Shown one piece after another: positions 39,061 to 46,134 of a stretch of DNA of 64,000 bases. The notes beneath the pieces were generated by a model. That model made no database searches, was not told the DNA's origin, and worked only from the letters and a program-made list of their open reading frames with translations. Origin of the DNA: BP-464 sp045805505. Its GTDB lineage: Bacteria; Actinomycetota; Thermoleophilia; Solirubrobacterales; Solirubrobacteraceae. Each line of letters opens with the position of its first letter. Position 1 is the first letter of the stretch. A program made the position numbers and the translations under genes. The DNA lies in assembly GCA_045805505.1 (NCBI GenBank), contig JBJMLA010000086.1, positions 1-64,000 on the forward strand, written 5' to 3'.

Positions 39061-41631
39061 TCAGGGGCGAGAAGGTAGCAAGCGTGCCGGTGCTCTCGAG
39101 AAGAAGACCTGCGCCGGCCCGTCGCGCTCGTCTTCCCAAGCCGCGATCACGAAGCGGCCTGACACGGTCACGGCCGGGCGCCACTGGTTCCAGCCCTTCG
39201 TCCCGGTGTCGTCCACACGGACGGGCTTCCCGGCCGACGCCCCGCTCACGCGCGCGGCGTAGATGTCGCCCGTCCCGTCGCGATGGTCCTGCCAGGCGAC
39301 GACCGCGGTCCTGCCCGCGGCCGCGACGGCCGGCGCGAACGCCTCGACATGCGCGCCCCCGGTGCCGTCGATGCGCCTGGAGCCCTTGCCGGGCTCCGCC
39401 ACGGCGATGTCGTAGAGGGCGCTGGGCTCGCGGGGGGCGGCGTTGAGCGAGGCCCAGTCGGTGTAGGCGACGAGCGTGCCTCCGCGCAGCAACGCGGCGC
39501 GCGGGGTGTCCTCGATCGCCTCGTCGGCGTCCTTGGTGTCGTTGACGATCCGCTCGGCCGCCCACGTCGTGCCGCCGTCGCCGGACGCGCGCGCGTAGGC
39601 GTTCCACTCGTAGTCGCGGAAGTCGGTCCAGGTCAGCGCGAGCGCGGTGCCGCGCGCGGTCAGCGCCGGGGCCCACGCGTTGTCGAGCGTCGCGGCGAAC
39701 TCGGTGGGCTTCGGCGTGGAGTCCAGCCGCCGCGCGCCGCCCGCCTTGCCGTTGGTGACCTTAACGCCCCACAGGCCGGCCTGCGGGAGGTCGTCGCCGG
39801 CGAAGCGCGCACGGTCGTCGACGAACGCGACGTAGGCGCCGCCGCGCGTCGTCGCCGCGATCGCCGGGCGCAGCTGCTGCACGCCCTTGCCGGGACTCGC
39901 GTCGACCGCCTTGCCGACGCGGTCCTTGCCGTGGGCGACGTAGACGCGCTGGGTGCCGCTGCGGTCGTCGCTCCAGGCGATCCACGCGTCACCGTCGGGG
40001 CCGATGGACACGTTCGGCCACCAGCGATGCGCGCCGCGACCCAGCGGCCGCGGCCTCCCCCACGAGCGCCCGCGGTTCGCCGATCGCGCGATGTACACGC
40101 GGTCGCCCTCGGCCGTGCGCTGCTCGAAGACCGCGACCACCCGCGCGCCCCGCGAGGCCAGCGCCACGTTGCGCTGGACGCGCGCGGACGCCGCCAGCGG
40201 CCGGTTGACCGCGAACGGCGTCGGTCCGAGCTTGCGGCGCTTGGCGCGCGCCACCTTCGGGTGCCGGCCGACCTGCACGTCGGCGTAGATGACGTCCTCG
40301 ACCTGGCCTCCGCGGCAGGCGCCCCGGGTCGCCGGCGTCGCGCACGCCTCGTTGCCCTCGACGGCGAGCGTCTTGTCGCCGAGCGCGCCGAGGCGGTCAC
40401 GGCGCTGGGCGATCGTCTCGCCGGGGCTCAGCGGGTCCGGCGCGATCCAGTCGCCGACCACGGCGAAGCCGGGCGCCGGGGGCTGACCGACCAGGAAGCC
40501 GCTGGGCTGCGCGCCGCGCGGCTTGGTGACGATCGCCTGCTGGTTGTCGGCCGACAGGTCGAACAGGTTGCCGGTGAGCTCGGGCAGGACCATCGACTCG
40601 AACGAGGGATGGCGCAGGACGTCTGAGTACCCGGCGCCCTTGATGTTGTCGGGCGCCCACGGGCCCTTCGCCGAGATCGTGTCGCCGACGAAGAACTCGG
40701 GCTGCACGAGCAGGTCGACGTGCTGCTGGTCGAGCCGCGCCGTCACATCGGGCATCCAGGCGTCCTTGGAGGTGACGAAGCCCAGCGTGCCGACCGGCGT
40801 CCGGACGGCCGAGAGCCCCGTGAACACCTCGCCGGGCAGCAGGTCGAGCTGGCCCGGCAGCTCGATCGGCGTCAGGTAGGTCTTGATCTGCCTGGAGACG
40901 AGCTCGCCCTTGGGGTTGAACAGCAGCGCTATGTTCGAGGCGCGGTCCGTCGTGGCCTCGTAGGCGTAGGTGCGCGCCGGCTCGTCGGTCGTCTGCAGCT
41001 GCGCGACCTTGACCGCGTTCTCCTCGTCGCAGGTCACGCCGCCGGGCAGCACCGGCATCGTCGCCTTGGACTCACAGACGACGTGCCAGTCCTGGGCCAT
41101 GTTGACCCCGGCCTCGAGCCAGACCCCGTAGGTCTGGGCGATCTCGGCGTAGGTCTCGACCGCGACGCGCGCGAACGTGTCCGTGGCGGCGAGCGCGAGC
41201 ACGCGGGTGGGCAGGCCGCGCGAGGCCAGCGCCGGGAACGTCGCGCCGTAGTAGGCGGTCTGGGGCGCGTAGGCGCCGAGCACGTTGACGATGGAGGTCG
41301 TCACGTCGGCCGAAGCGCGGGCCTGCTCGCCGCGGGTGCCGCTGAAGATCGCCATCAGGCCGAGATCCTCGGGCAGCGTCACCAGGTTGCGCTCGCCGGG
41401 CAGCAGGTGCGAGGCGACGTCATCGGCCTCGGTCTGCACATCGGCCCCGCGTTTGGCCTTGTCGACCAGGCCGACGAGGTGGTCGTGGAAGTGCGCGCGG
41501 GTGTCGACCCACTGCAGCGTGAACTTCGGCCCGACGGCGAAGGCCCGGACGGTCTTGGCCGGCGCGGGGGCGGCGGCCACTGCGCTCGCGCCCGCCAGGA
41601 GCAGCCCGGCGAGGGCGCAGGCGCGCCTCAC
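39061..41631 (-). CDS. Secreted nitrilase-like / Asp-box beta-propeller fusion
   Basis: 856 aa, GTG start overlapping the pterin dehydratase stop (GTGA). Signal peptide (RRACALAGLLLAGASAVAAAPA). Residues ~25-450 resemble a CN-hydrolase: LVTLPEDLGLMA supplies the Glu, LVSRQIKTYLTPIE the Lys, but the Cys position reads VTSKDAWMPD, i.e. Ser in place of the family's Cys. From ~520 to the end come sialidase-type Asp-box/propeller repeats (SANRGRSWGRP, IGPDGDAWIAWSDDRSGTQRVYVA, ASGDGGTTWAAER, VAWQDHRDGTGDIYAA). Probably an extracellular binding protein or an altered hydrolase. The combination is unusual. Confidence 0.75.
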   Translation of the reverse strand: MRRACALAGLLLAGASAVAAAPAPAKTVRAFAVGPKFTLQWVDTRAHFHDHLVGLVDKAKRGADVQTEADDVASHLLPGERNLVTLPEDLGLMAIFSGTRGEQARASADVTTSIVNVLGAYAPQTAYYGATFPALASRGLPTRVLALAATDTFARVAVETYAEIAQTYGVWLEAGVNMAQDWHVVCESKATMPVLPGGVTCDEENAVKVAQLQTTDEPARTYAYEATTDRASNIALLFNPKGELVSRQIKTYLTPIELPGQLDLLPGEVFTGLSAVRTPVGTLGFVTSKDAWMPDVTARLDQQHVDLLVQPEFFVGDTISAKGPWAPDNIKGAGYSDVLRHPSFESMVLPELTGNLFDLSADNQQAIVTKPRGAQPSGFLVGQPPAPGFAVVGDWIAPDPLSPGETIAQRRDRLGALGDKTLAVEGNEACATPATRGACRGGQVEDVIYADVQVGRHPKVARAKRRKLGPTPFAVNRPLAASARVQRNVALASRGARVVAVFEQRTAEGDRVYIARSANRGRSWGRPRPLGRGAHRWWPNVSIGPDGDAWIAWSDDRSGTQRVYVAHGKDRVGKAVDASPGKGVQQLRPAIAATTRGGAYVAFVDDRARFAGDDLPQAGLWGVKVTNGKAGGARRLDSTPKPTEFAATLDNAWAPALTARGTALALTWTDFRDYEWNAYARASGDGGTTWAAERIVNDTKDADEAIEDTPRAALLRGGTLVAYTDWASLNAAPREPSALYDIAVAEPGKGSRRIDGTGGAHVEAFAPAVAAAGRTAVVAWQDHRDGTGDIYAARVSGASAGKPVRVDDTGTKGWNQWRPAVTVSGRFVIAAWEDERDGPAQVFFSRAPARLLPSRP

Positions 41632-41870
41632 AGCTCGTCGATCGCGGCGGCCAGCGCGTGGTCGGCCTCGGTCAGGCCGCCGGCGTCGTGGGTCGAGAGG
41701 GTGAGCCGGACGTTGTTCCACCCGTGGATGAGGATGTCGGGGTGGTGGTTGCGCGCCTCGGCCAGCTCGGCGACCTGGTTGACGAACCACATCGCCGCCG
41801 TGAAGTCGGGAAACGCGTAGTCGCGCTCGAGCGCTTCGTCGTCGTTGAGCTGCCAGTCGGTGGGTGCCAT
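41628..41870 (-). CDS. 4a-hydroxytetrahydrobiopterin dehydratase (pterin carbinolamine dehydratase)
   Basis: 80 aa, a little short but complete. It has the diagnostic FTAAMWFVNQVAELAEARNHHPDILIHGWNNVRLTLSTHDAGGLTEADHALA: EARNHHPD, W-N-x-V and TH-D-GGLT-x-D. The enzyme recycles tetrahydropterin after aromatic amino-acid hydroxylation; in bacteria without a hydroxylase the family is often of uncertain use. No hydroxylase is seen in this window. Confidence 0.92.
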   Translation of the reverse strand: MAPTDWQLNDDEALERDYAFPDFTAAMWFVNQVAELAEARNHHPDILIHGWNNVRLTLSTHDAGGLTEADHALAAAIDEL

Positions 41871-41885
41871 CTATCCTCGGATGCC

Positions 41886-42782
41886 GTGCGGATCGTGAGC
41901 CTCGTGCCCCACGCGACTGAGCTGCTCTTCGCCCTCGGGCTGGGCGACCAGGTCGTCGGGGTGACGCACGAGTGCGATCATCCCACCGAGGCGGGCGGAT
42001 TGCCCCACGTCACGCGCGACGTGCTGCCCAAGGGCCTGTCGGCCGCCGAGATCGACCGCGAGGTCAAGGAGCGCACCCAGCGCGGGGAGGCGATCTACGC
42101 GCTCGACGAGAAGGCCGTCCGCGCCCTCGAGCCCGACCTGATCGTCACCCAGGAGCTGTGCCCGGTCTGCGCGGTCTCCTACGACGAGGTGGCCAGCATG
42201 GCCAAGAAGCTGCCGACCTGCCCGAAGGTCGTCGCCCTCGATCCCAAGACGTTCGGCGAGACGCTGGGCGACGCCAAGACGATCGCCGCGGTCACGGGCG
42301 CGAGCGCCGCCGCGCGCGAGCACGTCCTGCGCACCCGCGCGCGTGTCGACGCGGTGCGCCGCACCCTGCGCGACGTCGCCCGCCCGGTCGTGCCGGTGGT
42401 GGCCATCGAGTGGTTCGACCCGATCTTCATCGCCGGTCACTGGACGCCGCAGCTGATCGAGTACGCCGGTGGCTTCGACGTCCTCGGCCTGCCCGGCGAG
42501 CACTCCGCGCAGGTCATGTGGGAGGACGTCACCGCGGCCATGCCCGAGGTCGTCGTCGCGATGCCCTGCGGCTTCGACGCCCAGACCGCCTACCGCGAGG
42601 CCGAGCTGCACCTCGACGCGCTGCGCGCCACCGGCGCCTCGCGGGTCGTCGCGGTCGACGGCGGCGCCTACTTCTCGCGGCCGGGCCCGCGGCTCGTCGA
42701 GGGCCTCGAGCTGCTCGCCCACATCCTGCATCCCGACCTCTTCCCGGACGCTCCGGGCGAGGTCATCGAGGTGCCGCTCTAG
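41886..42782 (+). CDS. BtuF-like cobalamin-binding (helical-backbone receptor) protein, cytoplasmic
   Basis: 298 aa from GTG 41886. VRIVSLVPHATELLFALGLGDQVVGVTHECDHPTEA is the start of COG0614 receptor proteins; later come EPDLIVTQELCPVCAVSYDEV and IAGHWTPQLIEYAGGFDVLGLPG. No signal peptide, so it is not a typical ABC binding protein. Signal-less relatives are widely annotated 'cobalamin-binding protein' but their role is unproven. No vitamin B12 or iron transporter genes are adjacent. 15 bp separates it from the divergent dehydratase. Confidence 0.85.
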   Translation: MRIVSLVPHATELLFALGLGDQVVGVTHECDHPTEAGGLPHVTRDVLPKGLSAAEIDREVKERTQRGEAIYALDEKAVRALEPDLIVTQELCPVCAVSYDEVASMAKKLPTCPKVVALDPKTFGETLGDAKTIAAVTGASAAAREHVLRTRARVDAVRRTLRDVARPVVPVVAIEWFDPIFIAGHWTPQLIEYAGGFDVLGLPGEHSAQVMWEDVTAAMPEVVVAMPCGFDAQTAYREAELHLDALRATGASRVVAVDGGAYFSRPGPRLVEGLELLAHILHPDLFPDAPGEVIEVPL

Positions 42783-42784
42783 CC

Positions 42785-43216
42785 ATGGGCGCCGCGCGTG
42801 CCGAGCACGCCGAGGTCATCGCGGGATCGCCGGAGGAGTGCCTGGCCGCGCTGCTGGACTTCGCCACGTACCCGGACTGGCAGTCGGCGGTCAAGACGTG
42901 CGAGGTGCTCGAGCCCGGCAGCGATCCGGTCGTCGAGTTCCGCGTCGACGCCAAGCTCAGGACGATCCGCTACGTCCTGCGGTATCACCCGGAGCCGCCG
43001 TCGCGGCTGTGGTGGGAGTACGTCGAGGGCGACGTCCGCTCGGTGGCCGGCGAGTACGACCTCGAGGACCTCGGCGACGGGACGACCCGGGCGACCTACA
43101 AGCTGGAGATCGACCCCGGGCGGTTCGTGCCCGGGCCGGTCAAGAAGGCGCTGACCGACGGCGTCATGCGGGTGTCGGTCCGCGAGCTCAAGGCCCGCGT
43201 CGAGCGGTCGTCCTGA
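42785..43216 (+). CDS. SRPBCC/START-like lipid- or polyketide-binding protein
   Basis: 143 aa, 2 bp after the previous stop. AEVIAGSPEECLAALLDFATYPDWQSAVKTCEVLE...VVEFRVDAKLRTIRYVLRYHPEPPSRLWWEYVEGDVRSVAGEYDLEDLGDGTTRATYKLEID follows the coenzyme-Q-binding/polyketide-cyclase pattern (PDWxxxVKxxEV). It likely binds a hydrophobic ligand. Its TGA overlaps the CTG proposed as the glycosyltransferase start. Confidence 0.88.
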   Translation: MGAARAEHAEVIAGSPEECLAALLDFATYPDWQSAVKTCEVLEPGSDPVVEFRVDAKLRTIRYVLRYHPEPPSRLWWEYVEGDVRSVAGEYDLEDLGDGTTRATYKLEIDPGRFVPGPVKKALTDGVMRVSVRELKARVERSS

Positions 43217-44343
43217 GCCCGCGCACCGTCCTGTACCTGCACTCGTCGGCCCGCCACTACGGGTCCGATCGCCAGCTGCGCGCCATCGCCACCGGGCTGG
43301 ACCCGGAGCGCTACGCCCCGCTGGTCGTCCTGCCCGAGCGCGGACCGCTGGCCGTCGACCTCGCCACGGCGGGAGTCGAGGTGCTGATCCGCCCGCTCGC
43401 CGTGCTGCGGCGGGCCCTGATGTCGCCCCGCGGGCTGTCGCGGGTCGGCGCGGCGTGGGCGTCGGACGCCGGCGGGCTGGGGCGACTGTCCCGCTCGCGC
43501 GACGTGGCCCTGGTGCACACCAACACCTCGGTCACGCTGGGGGGAGCGGCGGCCGCGCGCGTCGCCGGCATCCCCCACGTCTGGCACGTGCGCGAGATCT
43601 ACGCCGGCTTCGACCGCTGGTTTCCCGCCTACCGGCGCCTGCTGCTGACCGCCGACGCGCTGCCCTGCGTGTCGGCCGCCACCGCCGCGCAGTTCGGCGG
43701 CGACCCGCGCGCGACCGTCCTGCACGACGCGCCCGGCATCGCACCCGGCCGCGAGGACCGCGCCGCCGCGCGCGCCGAGCTGGGCCTGGCCCCCGACGCC
43801 TTCGTGATCGCCCTGCTCGGCCGTATCTCTCCCTGGAAGGGCCAGGACCTCCTCGTCCGCGCGCTCGCCCGGTTGCCCGAGGACGCGGTCGCGCTGATCT
43901 GCGGCGCGCCGTGGCCGGGTGACGAGCGGGTCCAGCGCGAGCTCGTCGAGCTGGCCGGCGCGCTCGGCGTGGGCGACCGGATCCGGTTGACGGGCGTGCT
44001 GGACCGGCCAAGCGTGGCGTTCGGCGCCGCCGACGTCGTCGTCGTGCCGTCGACCCAGCCCGACCCGTTCCCCAACTCCGCGCTCGAGGCGGCGGCCGCC
44101 GGCTGCTGCGTGGTCGGTGCCGATCACGGCGGCATCCCGGAGATCATCACCGCCGGCGAGACCGGGGTGCTCTTCGAGCCCGGCAGCGTCGACGCCCTCA
44201 CCGCCGCTCTGGCGGCGCTGCGCGAGGACCGGGAGCGCCGCGCCGCGCTGGGAGCCGCCGCCGCGCAGGACGTAGCTCAGCGCTTCTCCCCCGGGCGCAT
44301 GCTCGGCGAGGTCCAGGACCTCTACGACGGGCTGCTGCGCTAG
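43213..44343 (+). CDS. Glycosyltransferase family 4, probable CTG start
   Basis: 376 aa. The Rossmann N-terminus is TVLYLHSSARHYGSDRQLRAIATGL, and the GT-B donor part has IALLGRISPWKGQDLLVRAL and SALEAAAAGCCVVGADHGGIPEII (EX7E-like). It probably adds a sugar to a lipid or polysaccharide. No ATG, GTG or TTG lies in frame near the N-terminal motif. CTG at 43213, overlapping the upstream TGA (CTGA) just as neighbouring genes use ATGA/GTGA, is the likely start. Last of the operon with the BtuF-like and SRPBCC genes. Confidence 0.88.
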   Translation: MSPRTVLYLHSSARHYGSDRQLRAIATGLDPERYAPLVVLPERGPLAVDLATAGVEVLIRPLAVLRRALMSPRGLSRVGAAWASDAGGLGRLSRSRDVALVHTNTSVTLGGAAAARVAGIPHVWHVREIYAGFDRWFPAYRRLLLTADALPCVSAATAAQFGGDPRATVLHDAPGIAPGREDRAAARAELGLAPDAFVIALLGRISPWKGQDLLVRALARLPEDAVALICGAPWPGDERVQRELVELAGALGVGDRIRLTGVLDRPSVAFGAADVVVVPSTQPDPFPNSALEAAAAGCCVVGADHGGIPEIITAGETGVLFEPGSVDALTAALAALREDRERRAALGAAAAQDVAQRFSPGRMLGEVQDLYDGLLR

Positions 44344-45164
44344 CCGATGCCGCTGCTGCCGGCAGCGACGATGCCGATCACGGCCGCCACGGCGGCGACG
44401 GCGACCGCCCCGGCGTAGGCCAGCGCGGGCTGGCGCAGGCGCCCGGCCTGCTGGTAGGCCAGCGCCACGAGGCCGCCACCGATCAGGCCGCCGATGTGTC
44501 CGCCGATGGAGATCCCGCTGATCGCGAACGAGAAGACGAGGTTGATGAGGATCAGCCCGCCGATGCTGCCGAACGCGCCGCCGGCCATCGGGTCCATGCC
44601 GCGGTGGCGCATCTCGAGGAACGTGGCGCCCATCAGGCCGAAGACGGCACCGGAGGCTCCGACGGTGACCGCGTCGGGCGTGACGACGAGCGCCCCGGCC
44701 GAGCCGGCCAGCAGCGCGGCGAAGTACAGGAGCCCGAAGCGCACCGACCCCATCGTCGACTCGAGCATCTGCCCCAGGATGTAGAGCAGGTACATGTTGA
44801 AGCCGATGTGCAGGAAGCCCGCGTGCAGGAACCCGCCGGTGATCAGCCGCCAGTACTCGTGCTGGATGTCGATGCTCGGCCCGAACAGCGCGAGGTCGTA
44901 GTACAGCCGCGAGCCGTTGCCGCCCTGGACGCCGAACTGCCCGCTGGCCAGGAACAGGATCACGTTGATGGCGATCAGCGCGAACGTCACGCGCGGCTCG
45001 GCGTTCATCGAGCCGATCGTCTTGACCTTCGTCGTCTGCTGCGCGCACTCGGGGCAGCGCATGCCGACCGCCGTCGGCGTCATGCAGTCCGGGCAGATCG
45101 GTCGCCCGCAGTTCGAGCAGGAGACCCCGGTCTCGCGATCGGGGTGGCGATAGCAGGTGGCCAT
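44340..45164 (-). CDS. Rhomboid-family intramembrane serine protease with zinc-finger N-terminus
   Basis: 274 aa. Residues 1-45 hold two CxxC-type pairs (CSNCGRPICPDC ... RCPEC), a zinc-ribbon seen on many actinobacterial rhomboids. The membrane domain has LITGGFLHAGFLHIGFNMYLLYILG, the catalytic serine in VGASGAVFGLMG and the histidine in SIGGHIGGLIGG, so it should be active. Ends 3 bp into the glycosyltransferase stop (convergent). Downstream of an ECF sigma factor and a small membrane protein on the same strand. Could release membrane proteins for signalling. Confidence 0.92.
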   Translation of the reverse strand: MATCYRHPDRETGVSCSNCGRPICPDCMTPTAVGMRCPECAQQTTKVKTIGSMNAEPRVTFALIAINVILFLASGQFGVQGGNGSRLYYDLALFGPSIDIQHEYWRLITGGFLHAGFLHIGFNMYLLYILGQMLESTMGSVRFGLLYFAALLAGSAGALVVTPDAVTVGASGAVFGLMGATFLEMRHRGMDPMAGGAFGSIGGLILINLVFSFAISGISIGGHIGGLIGGGLVALAYQQAGRLRQPALAYAGAVAVAAVAAVIGIVAAGSSGIG

Positions 45165-45166
45165 GG

Positions 45167-45529
45167 TCAGTCGTCGCGGTCCAGCAGCCTGCGCGCCTCG
45201 TCGGCGAGGTCGCGCAGCGTGCGCTCGGCGAAGTCGAGCGGGTCCGACGCCTGGGCCCGGTGCTTCTTGTTCTTCGCGCGCGTGCGAAGCAGGACGAGGC
45301 CGATGCCGGCCGTGGTGCCGACCGCGGCGGCGACGACCGGGCGATGCCAGTTGCGCGGATCCTTCATCGCCGACATCTCCCACGCGTCGAGCTCCTCGGC
45401 GGCGGCGTCGGTCAGCGTCGAGAGGGTCTCCTCCAGCCGCTTGGACAGCCGCTCGGGCGGGTCGACGGGCGTGAACGCCTGGCGCAGCAGGCCCTCGAAG
45501 TCGAAGTCGGAGCGCGCGGCCTCGCTCAC
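45167..45529 (-). CDS. Small single-pass membrane protein in ECF sigma operon
   Basis: 120 aa, GTG overlapping the sigma factor stop (GTGA). The N-terminal ~65 residues are cytoplasmic, with LLRQAFTPVDPPERLSKRLEETLSTLTDAAAEELDAWEMSAM. There is one hydrophobic segment (~68-82: VVAAAVGTTAGIGLVLL) and a charged tail with an amphipathic helix. Family not recognised. Position after an ECF sigma factor and before a rhomboid protease makes an anti-sigma-like role tempting, but no ZAS-type HxxxCxxC motif is present. Confidence 0.65.
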   Translation of the reverse strand: MSEAARSDFDFEGLLRQAFTPVDPPERLSKRLEETLSTLTDAAAEELDAWEMSAMKDPRNWHRPVVAAAVGTTAGIGLVLLRTRAKNKKHRAQASDPLDFAERTLRDLADEARRLLDRDD

Positions 45530-46053
45530 AGGACACCCGCCTCGGTCTTGACGATCTCCTCGAGCTGCTTGATCGCGCGGTGGATCAGCACCTTCGTGGC
45601 GCCGTCGGTCTTGCCCATCGCGCGAGCGATCTCGCGGTTGTCCATGCCCAGGGCGAAGCGCATGATCAGCGCCTCCCGCCGCTCGTCGGGCAGCTGCGTG
45701 ACGCCCTCGAGGATGCGCTTGAGCTCATCGCGGCCCTCCGCGATGTCCTCGGTCGTGTGCGTCGTCGCGATCGGCATCGAGTCGGTCAGCTCGGACTGCG
45801 GCTTGCGCGACCGGTCGCGGTAGTGGTTCGCGGCGAGGTTGTGCGCGATCCGGATCAGCCACGGCCGCAAGGGCCGGCCCTCGCTCTCGCGCTGCGCGCG
45901 CTCGAAGTGCCGGTAGGCCTGCAGGAACGTCTGCTCCGTCAGGTCCTCCGCGTCGTGGTGGTTGCCCACCCGGTAGTACGAGTAGCTGTAGACGTCCTTC
46001 AGATGGGCTCGGTACAGCTCGGAGAACTGTGCGTCCAGCTGCGCCTTGTCCAC
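45526..46053 (-). CDS. ECF-type RNA polymerase sigma factor
   Basis: 175 aa, GTG start. Region 2 is LYRAHLKDVYSYSYYRVGNHHDAEDLTEQTFLQAYRHFERAQ...PLRPWLIRIAHNLAANHYRDRSR; region 4 is VTQLPDERREALIMRFALGMDNREIARAMGKTDGATKVLIHRAIKQLEEI. Drives a stress or envelope regulon. Group not assigned. Followed by the small membrane protein and the rhomboid protease, suggesting a regulated membrane-proteolysis unit. Confidence 0.93.
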   Translation of the reverse strand: MDKAQLDAQFSELYRAHLKDVYSYSYYRVGNHHDAEDLTEQTFLQAYRHFERAQRESEGRPLRPWLIRIAHNLAANHYRDRSRKPQSELTDSMPIATTHTTEDIAEGRDELKRILEGVTQLPDERREALIMRFALGMDNREIARAMGKTDGATKVLIHRAIKQLEEIVKTEAGVL

Positions 46054-46094
46054 GCATCAGACACTACCTCCCGGCAGATGAGCGACCAGAAATT

Positions 46095-46116
46095 CCCGCG
46101 CCGTCGGCGACGCGGG
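46095..46116 (-). terminator. Hairpin after the PlsC-GpsA gene
   Basis: CCCGCG...CGCGGG pair with an extra CG/CG inside and a single mismatch. The stem lies 18 bp past the stop of the minus-strand fusion gene and is followed on that strand by AATTTCT. It looks like a weak intrinsic terminator that separates this gene from the ECF operon. Confidence 0.5.
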
Positions 46117-46134
46117 TGATTCCCGCTCGATCAT

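Noticed and set aside
42798..43154. Alternative plus frame inside the SRPBCC gene
   Set aside because: Ser/Arg/Thr-rich frame with no family resemblance, overlapped by the START-like protein.
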